Positions 57,534 through 64,000 of a DNA stretch of 64,000 nt are shown in pieces. How positions within the stretch are numbered: the stretch's first letter is position 1; every line of letters begins with the position of its first letter. Source of the stretch: Salvia splendens (Eukaryota; Streptophyta; Magnoliopsida; Lamiales; Lamiaceae); contig NC_056046.1 in the NCBI RefSeq assembly GCF_004379255.2, positions 13,888,001 through 13,952,000 of the forward strand, written 5' to 3'. The notes under the pieces were generated by a model. The model was not told the DNA's origin, did not search any database, and worked only from the letters and a program-made list of their open reading frames with translations. The position numbers and the translations under genes are program-made.

Positions 57534-58025
57534 TAACTCGTGCCGCCAGAAATGCGACTCTTAATGGCAGACGGGGGGGGAGTAATATAGTATTTGTATG
57601 GAGTAAATATGCATATATTCAATTTGAAAACTTAAAATTTTAAATTGATTTAAATATATCCATACTTTATTCTTTTTTAGAACATTTTAAAGTCTTTAAA
57701 TATTCAAAATATTTAAAAAATTAAATAAAAAATATGAACTATAAAAATATTTATTAAATCATGGAGTAGTTACGATTTATAATTATTTTAAGTTTTAACA
57801 TATACGTATATAGATAATTCTATTTGATTTCATAATATTTTTAGTATTTAAATAAAAGAAACGAAGCATAATGAAAACAAAAATATTTATATTATAAAGA
57901 GAGAAATGGGAATTGTATGTTACGTGTACATATATTTCTAGTTTATAAGGAGTACTCCATTAAATTATTTACATTATAAAAATGAGAAATGGGAGTACCA
58001 CACAGTAAAACAAAATAAAGAAATA
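57534..58025. other. AT-rich spacer
   Basis: The first ~60 bases (to GGGGGGGAGTAATA near 57592) look like the right end of a Stowaway MITE into which the Harbinger element inserted. The rest is AT-rich without recognised features. Confidence 0.45.
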
Positions 58026-58498
58026 GGAGCATCCACGGTAGATGCCCGATCTCACGCCGGATTGCCCGAGATCGGGCTCGGGCGTCCACAGGCATACACT
58101 GCAAACGCCCGAGCCCGAGCCGTGCAACCGAAAGATCAGTCATCCCGATCTCGACGCTCGATCAATCGGGCATCCATTGCAGCCCCCGCGCCCGAGCCCG
58201 ATCTTTTCATTTTTTGCGTTTTTTTTTAAATTCTTTAAACTACTATAAATACCCAATCCTCATTCACTTTTCACATCCTAATTTTTTAAAAAAATTCTTT
58301 AGCTAAGTATGATGTATTTTTTCTAAAATTAAAGTAATGTTGTTTTTTTTTCATTCGCAGGGTTTAATATAAATATATTTTGATATTTTAGTAATTGAAA
58401 ATAAAATTAAAATAGAATAATAAATAAAAAATAAAAATAAATTGAGTTTAAAATTGAGAGGGCACCACTAGGACTCCCACATCCATCGTAGATGCTCC
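58026..58498. mobile_element. Harbinger-like MITE
   Basis: GGAGCATCCACGGTAGATG at the left pairs with the inverse of GGAGCATCTACGATGGATG at the right. The left interior is rich in CGGGCTCGGGC motifs. It abuts the next Harbinger element; the target duplication is uncertain (TA on both sides). Confidence 0.5.
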
Positions 58499-59577
58499 TA
58501 AGAGCACCCGCAACGCGTAGCCGTTGCGGTGCCTTATTTCGTTCCGGAGGAACGGAACCGCGGGCGGCACGCTCTGCAGCCGCCCTGTCGTCGTCATTCC
58601 GTGCCGGGTGCCGTTCCCGCGAGACGGCGGCCACGACACGTTCCGCCACGCGCCGAGGCGACGTGGCGGCCTCCCATTCGACGCGTGACGCCCACTACGC
58701 TGGCCGCCGCTAGTGGGCGTCGTCACGGTGACGCAATAATTCGTTTTTTTAAAAAAATTCGAATTTAATAAAAAAAATATATTTTTTGCAACGGTATTGT
58801 TACCGTTTTTTTTGCCGTTATTTATTTATTTATTTATTTTTTAAATTATTTACTCTATTAATACTCCTATTTGATACTCATTTCACTCACAAACACACAT
58901 CTATTCCTCTCAAATCCTCTCTATTTCCACCCCAAATTTAATCAAACTAATGGATCCTTTTGAACAAATGCGTCAAATATTGGAACAATCACTTGAAGAA
59001 AGATCGACGACGGGAGGGCGGAAGAAGCCGCGCCGCCCCAACGACGCTCCCTTACGTACATCCATCGTACCGGGAGGAAGCCGCCGCAAGGTTAGTACGC
59101 GACTACTTCTGCGATAACCCGGTTTGGGGAGATACGTACTTCCGTCGCCGTTTCCGCATGGGGAAACCGTTATTCTCCACATCGCCAATACTTTGGCAGC
59201 CTGGGAAGAGTTCTTTCAGGAAGGGTTCGACGCGGTCGGCCGTCCCGAGCCCACACGACGCTGCAGAAATGTACTGGCAGCAATCCGCCAGCTTGCGACT
59301 GGACAAATGGCCGACATGTTCGACGAATACCTCCACATCGGAGACAGCACTGGGCGAATGTTGCTTGTTCAAATTCTGCAAAGGCGTCCGAGCAGCCTTC
59401 ACCGACGAATTTCTCCGGAGGCCAAGCACGACCGATTTTCAGTTCCTTGCTCGACCTTCACGAAACAGTGCACGGATTCCCCGGGATGCTCGGCAGCGTC
59501 GATTGCATGCACTGGCAAATGGAAGAATTGCTCGGTGGCATGGAAGGGGTCCTACACGAGCGGGCCACAAAAGCACC

Positions 59578-60239
59578 TGATGTGTAATTTTCGAGCTTTT
59601 ATATTAATGGATTATTAACACACAAGTTTAATAAAATAGCTCTAATATTACAATCTATCTGCAAGAGTACAGAGTCGACTGTAGTAACTTCGAGTGTCGA
59701 ACCACAGGGAGGCGTAGATTATTTAATTGGAAAACAAACAAAAGACAAATTAAAAAGGATTTTGTTTTGAAGGTTTTGAAATCTATAAGCTAATGATAAA
59801 ATTAAGCTGTAAGTTAACTAAGGAAAGGCTAAACAGATGGGAGAAACATGTCACTCCAAAAAACGTCCCCTCAACTCAATCCCCCAATTTGATGAGTGGA
59901 CCCCCCTCCTTTTTTCTCACTTTCCCTGACACCTTTTTTTCATCTCCTGTTTCGGTCCCTTTCCTTTTTTTAAATCATCAAAACTGCCGAGGAAAATAAA
60001 ACCGCCAGATTGCGCTAAAAAATGATTCACCCACGGCACCCGGCCGGGTGTAATTATTAGGAATAAAATTCACCCGGCCGGGTGGCCAATTTTGAGGACA
60101 TGCTGGAATTTTCGCCCATCTTTTTCACCATCCGAGCTTCATTCCTCTTCCTACACCATAAAACAAACTTTTGCAAGCATCAAACAGTATAAATCATGTA
60201 AAGTTAGGGGAATAAAAATGTTCAATTTGATTCCCATCA
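59578..60239 (-). repeat. 3' LTR of the Tat/Athila-type element
   Basis: Direct repeat of 62015-62664 with several small indels. Includes the palindromic CACCCGGCCGGGTG motif (near 60075). Confidence 0.93.
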
Positions 60240-62014
60240 AATACCCCCAAACTTATTTGCTTGCTCGTCCTCGAGCAAGATCACATAAAACACAAAACTT
60301 TAAAGCTCAACTCACAAAAGTTTTTATAAGAGTGAATCACATAGAGACATGAATGACAAAATCTAAACCCCCAACAATTCCAATCAAGATTTCCCACTGT
60401 CATGAACCATCACTCATCAACCTAGAACTTCAAGTAAAGGTGCATGTCAAAGTAAGTCAAAGCATAGGATCATACAACTCAAACCGTCATCATTGACTCA
60501 TCAAGCATTACTTATCACATAGACTTGCGGATTTCAAATCAAACTTCTTTAACTCTACCAAGCTATTTGCAAAACATCCACAAAATGTCAACAATAAGGT
60601 CCAAGGTCTTAATTCAAGGTTGTAATGGGGCTAAGGATGAGGTAGGATAAATATGGATAATGAGCTCAAAGGCTACACATTTGAGTGCCAAATTCTTCCC
60701 TCCTACAACTTCATTCCAAAGATCAAACAACAAAATTTTACAACCAAACTCTCACTCCCCCAAACTTGAAATTAATTCTAGACAAGATTACATATTGCAA
60801 CAAGTAGAAGCTCTAACTTTATTTCACAAACTTTTTTTTTCTCTTCTTTTTTTTTTCTTTTTCATTTTTTTAACAAGACCTCGACTCTTGCAAATTTGAA
60901 GGTCGTCTTTTCTTCTTTTTTTTAGAACTTCATTCTTTTCACCTTTACATTACATCAAGTCTAAAAAAGTCTACACTTTTACAATTCACCACCCAACACT
61001 CAACACTCAACCACAAAGCTCAAACTAGTATTTTAGCACCCAAATAGTAGCACGGTCTAATAATGAGGCTAAAATAAGGCTTATTTCAGTAGCTAAGTGA
61101 TTGGCCAAGTGTTTACACAAATGATAGGGAATTAAGCTCAAAGTGGCTTCTAGGGGATCATGTGTAGGACTAGGCATGTGATCATTTGGCCATAGAGTTC
61201 ATCCTAGTGCCTTATCCTCTCATATCGTTGACACAAATGAATACAACACGCAACTCGATAAAGCAAATCAATTCAAGATAATTTCCACAAGACATATGAC
61301 TTTCATACTCTCCTCAACTCAAGAAATTGGATGTAATCACAACATGCTCTTTCAAATAAATTCATGCACAGATTCTATCCATCCTAAGCTTCAAAGATCA
61401 AGTAAGATCAAGCAAGATTTTCCAACCATAATGCCGAAGATCTAGCATGCACCCGTCAATTACATGATTCACAACACTTTAGCATGCAATACACCCAAAA
61501 AACATGCCTAATGCATAAAAATCATTCACAATCCCCCCACACTTGAATGCTACATTGTCCTCAATGTAAGCAAAGAAGAACATATAAAGTAAAGGGAAAG
61601 AACACTCCCCCAAACTTGGCGTGATATCCATAGTGCATTCGGGTGGGTGGGTGTAAGTTCCTTTGTGGGTGTGGTTCCTCCTAAGCTCCAATGTGAATCC
61701 TATCACCATCTTGCTCCTACAAAAAGAAAAACTAAACACCAAAAAGAAAACAAAAATACTCAATTCATAAAAATACATCGAAGGAAAGAATTGAGCAAAC
61801 AAAACCCTCGATTTATTAAGAGAAGATAAAAAACTAAAAACTCATTGGGTTGCCTCCCAACTAGCGCCTTTGTTTAAAGTCGTTGGCTCGACTTAGTCTT
61901 CTAGCTACAACTCTGAAACAAAAAATAAAATGTTAGAAAACTATACAAAAATAAAAAACAAAAAGGATCCTAAATTAAATAACCAGTTGCCTCCCCGGCA
62001 ACGGCGCCAAAACT
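60240..62014 (-). other. Non-coding interior of the Tat/Athila-type element
   Basis: No coding frame of note on either strand. AT-rich leader-type sequence with poly-pyrimidine tracts at 60830-60865 and the primer site at the right end. Confidence 0.7.
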
Positions 62015-62664
62015 TGATGTGTAATTTTCGAGCTTTTATATTAATGGATTATTAACACACAAGTTTAATAAAATAACTATAATATTACAATTTATCTGCA
62101 AGAGTACAGAGTCGACTGTAGTACTTCAAGTGTCGAACCACAGGGAGGCGTAGATTATTTAATTGGAAAACAAACAAAAGACAAATTAAAAAGGATTTTG
62201 TTTTGAAGGTTTTGAAATCTATAAGCTAATGATAAAATTAAGCTGCAAGTTAACTAAGGAAAGGCTAAACAGATGGGAGAAACATGTCACTCCAAAAAAC
62301 GTCCCCTCAACTCAATCCCCCCAATTTGATGAGTGGACCCTCCTCCTTTTTTCTCACTTTCCCTGACACCTTTTTTTCATCTCCTGTTTCGTCCCTTTCC
62401 TTCTTTTAATCATCAAAACTGCCGAGGAAAATAAAACCGCCAGATTGCAGCTAAAAATGATTCACCCGCCGGGTGTAATTATTGAGAATAAAATTCACCC
62501 GGCCGGGTGGCCAATTTTGAGGACATGCTGGAATTTTCGCCCATCTTTTTCACCATCCGAGCTTCATTCCTCTACCTACACCATAAAACAAACTTTTGCA
62601 AGCATCAAACAGTATAAATCATGTAAAGTTAGGGGAATAAAAATGTTCAATTTGATTCGCATCA
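62015..62664 (-). repeat. 5' LTR of the Tat/Athila-type element
   Basis: Direct repeat of 59578-60239, adjacent to the primer-binding site in the minus orientation. Confidence 0.93.
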
Positions 62665-63160
62665 GCACCCACCCAACCGTTATACTCGAGGCCGTTGCCG
62701 ACTACCGCATTTGGATCTGGCACGCGTACTTCGGGGTTCCCGGGTCGAACAACGACGTAAACGTGCTCCACCAGTCCGACCTCTTAACCGAAGTTTTGGA
62801 TGGTAAAGCGCCGGCCATCAACTTCGTCGCAACAGCCGCTTATAAAATGGGTACTATCTCGCCGATGCGCATCTACCCGAATGGCCTACCTTCGTGAAGA
62901 CGTCCGTGGTTCTGCGACCCAAAGCAGGCTCTTTTTGCGCAGAAGCGGATTCCGCTCGCAAGGATGTGGAGAGGGCGTTCGGGGTTCTCCTAGCGCGCTC
63001 AAACATCATCAAAGCCCCGGCTCGTACGTGGTTCATGAAGAACATGGTCGAGCATCATGTATACGTGGCATAATCTTGCCAACATGATTTTCCAAGACTA
63101 AGGACCCGATGCGGAAATTTTTCACCCCAAATACCCTCGGAAGCTCAACCGCAAGTATTC

Positions 63161-63184
63161 NNNNNNNNNNNNNNNNNNNNNNNN
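63161..63184. other. Assembly gap (24 N)
   Basis: Undetermined bases join a Harbinger transposase fragment to the middle of a Tekay LTR, so the junction's true content and length are unknown. Confidence 0.98.
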
Positions 63185-64000
63185 CCCTGTTTTGTTTTGA
63201 AAAACCTATCTGAAGTGGTTTACCACATATGTTTAATCGAATTCGGGTCTGTTGGGCTGCGAACCCTCAGGCTAGTGTACACGAGATCGGGAGCCATCTG
63301 AGAGCAAGTTGGCCGGTCTAGTTGACCTGGGGTGTGGCCACGCCCCTTGTCACCCGTTGGATCAGATAGTGTATGATGGTGGGAATAAGGGTGGCAATAT
63401 CTGAAAATGACTGCGCAGTCGAATTTATGAAATATGTTTTAGTGTACTTGGGTTATTTTCTTTACACTTAAAACCCCAAGGTTACACTGTTATGGCATGA
63501 CAAACTATGATTTTGGCGTGTGTCCACTGAGTGCAATAAGTACTCAGCCCTGCATGTTGTTTTCTTAATGTGCAGGTTGAGCGACGATGGGGATGACGGA
63601 TGTTGAGCAATTAAAGTCAAAATTGTGTTTTTACTTTGCCTTTTGGATGGTGTCGTGTCGTCATACCCGGCATTATCTATCTCTTGGTCTGTTCCGCTGC
63701 TTTGTAATCCGATACAATGTTTTCATTTAAACTCTGTTTACTTTAACTTTAGAAATGTCGCTACAGTACATTGTTTTGAAGTGAACTTCTCTAATTAAAC
63801 GTTTTCGGGTCAAGTATTCTTGTTCTCCCCTTTCTTCCCCGCTTCTTTATTCCTCCCCTAGTCGCGGTCCACCGTACTTCCTATCCTTAGGAAATGCGGG
63901 CGTGACAGAGTGGTATCAGAGCCTAGGTTTTCTTTCTGCTCTGGATCCAAGAGTCTTTTTCTGTTTTGAGTAAGTTTTCAAAAGTGTCATTGGCTCAACA
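63185..64000 (+). mobile_element. Second Tekay copy: 3' part of its 5' LTR, primer site and leader
   Basis: 63185-63907 matches the last ~720 bases of the LTRs at 44007 and 52429 with a few differences. It ends GCGTGACA, followed by TGGTATCAGAGCC at 63911 and the internal leader, as at 44011. The element continues beyond the window. Confidence 0.9.

Larger units (their letters stand above)
59578..62664 (-). mobile_element. Pol-less LTR retrotransposon of Tat/Athila type (LARD-like)
   Basis: LTRs of 662 bp (59578-60239) and 650 bp (62015-62664), duplication GCACC (59573-59577 and 62665-62669). Read on the minus strand, TGGCGCCGTTGCCGGGGA near 61991-62010 is the Asp-tRNA primer site used by Tat/Athila lineages. 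TCGAGGACGAGCAAGC and AGTTTGGGGGTATT near 60240-60275 form the usual 3' end with polypurine tract. The 1.8 kb interior has no gag or pol. Confidence 0.93.
58502..63160 (+). mobile_element. PIF/Harbinger element, split by an LTR element
   Basis: TAA then GAGCACCCGCAACGCG opens the element. GC-rich end and AT-rich leader match those at 40759-41195. A transposase gene follows, interrupted at 59578-62664. The right terminus is lost in or beyond the assembly gap. Confidence 0.65.
58950..63160 (+). pseudogene. Harbinger transposase, frameshifted and interrupted
   Basis: ATG 58950 (MDPFEQMRQILEQSLEERS) is soon out of frame. AARLVRDYFCDNPVW and YFRRRFRMGKPLF follow, then ADMFDEYLHIGDSTGRMLL, and GMLGSIDCMHW with the first catalytic Asp (about 59495). 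After the LTR insertion the protein resumes with HPTVILEAVADYRIWIWHAY, the second Asp in PGSNNDVNVLHQS, and Glu in DVERAFGVL. KNMVEHHVY, ANMIFQD and a stop come next, then EIFHPKYPRKLNRKYS up to the gap. All three DDE residues survive, but several frame breaks make it inactive. Confidence 0.85.

Noticed and set aside
58407..58768. Open frames in the GC-rich Harbinger end
   Set aside because: Compositional; the stretch is the terminal region of the element and similar to 40759-40985, where the frames are not conserved.
1..64000. Bacterial-type operons, plasmid origins or phage genes
   Set aside because: Introns, plant gene families, plant retrotransposons and Stowaway MITEs throughout show plant nuclear DNA; no prokaryotic gene was seen.

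Overview
This is nuclear DNA of a flowering plant. The genes have GT-AG introns, and the window holds HOTHEAD-type oxidoreductase genes, an SPX-MFS vacuolar phosphate transporter, a class I small heat-shock protein, Ty1/copia and Ty3/gypsy retrotransposons, Mutator, PIF/Harbinger and hAT relatives, and dozens of Stowaway-type 'CTCCCTCCGTCCC' MITEs. The style fits a eudicot, possibly an asterid such as a Lamiales species; that placement is an inference only. Host genes are few (three that look intact, one wrecked) and most of the window is transposable elements, many nested.

Left part (1-25 kb). A small LTR retrotransposon (322-2306, TSD TGCAG) sits in what may be the first exon of an unidentified minus-strand gene. 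Next come two minus-strand copies of a HOTHEAD-like GMC oxidoreductase. The first (2993-8844, five exons, about 515 aa) reads through, but its introns carry a 1.06 kb Mutator-type foldback MITE and a 2.1 kb Harbinger-type element whose core is a giant inverted minisatellite. The second (11957-17744) is a pseudogene with several frame lesions and a second small LTR retrotransposon (13305-15594, TSD GCAGC) in an exon. The two small LTR elements have unlike LTRs but share the primer-binding site, the polypurine end, an undescribed protein domain, an LTR-terminal hairpin and a target motif. The vacuolar phosphate transporter gene (18755-24894, minus, ten exons, 693 aa) follows and appears intact.

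Middle (25.5-41.5 kb). A 9 kb Mutator-like element (25559-34550, 9-bp TSD ATGAAGAGA) lies just upstream of the transporter's 5' leader. Its long TIRs are built of ACGCCAAC/GTTGGCGT palindromes. It carries a plant-mobile-domain ORF and a decayed transposase start, and it is itself interrupted by a copia element (28799-34138, TSD GGGGG). After a MITE-rich spacer comes an intact class I small heat-shock protein gene (39361-39807) with TATA box and heat-shock element.

Right part (40.7-64 kb). This is a nest of transposons. A PIF/Harbinger ORF1 is split: its first half ends at 41478 and resumes at 55285. Between lies a solo LTR (41479-55281), itself carrying a complete Tekay-type chromovirus (41604-52429, TSD GTATG, single 1495-aa polyprotein plus an extra upstream ORF) and a Mutator-type MITE (52523-53836) that has captured exon 1 of a GDP-mannose pyrophosphorylase-like gene. 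Further right are an internally deleted Harbinger element (56146-57530) and a second Harbinger transposase split by a pol-less Tat/Athila-type LTR element (59578-62664, TSD GCACC). A 24-N gap follows, and the window ends in a second Tekay copy.
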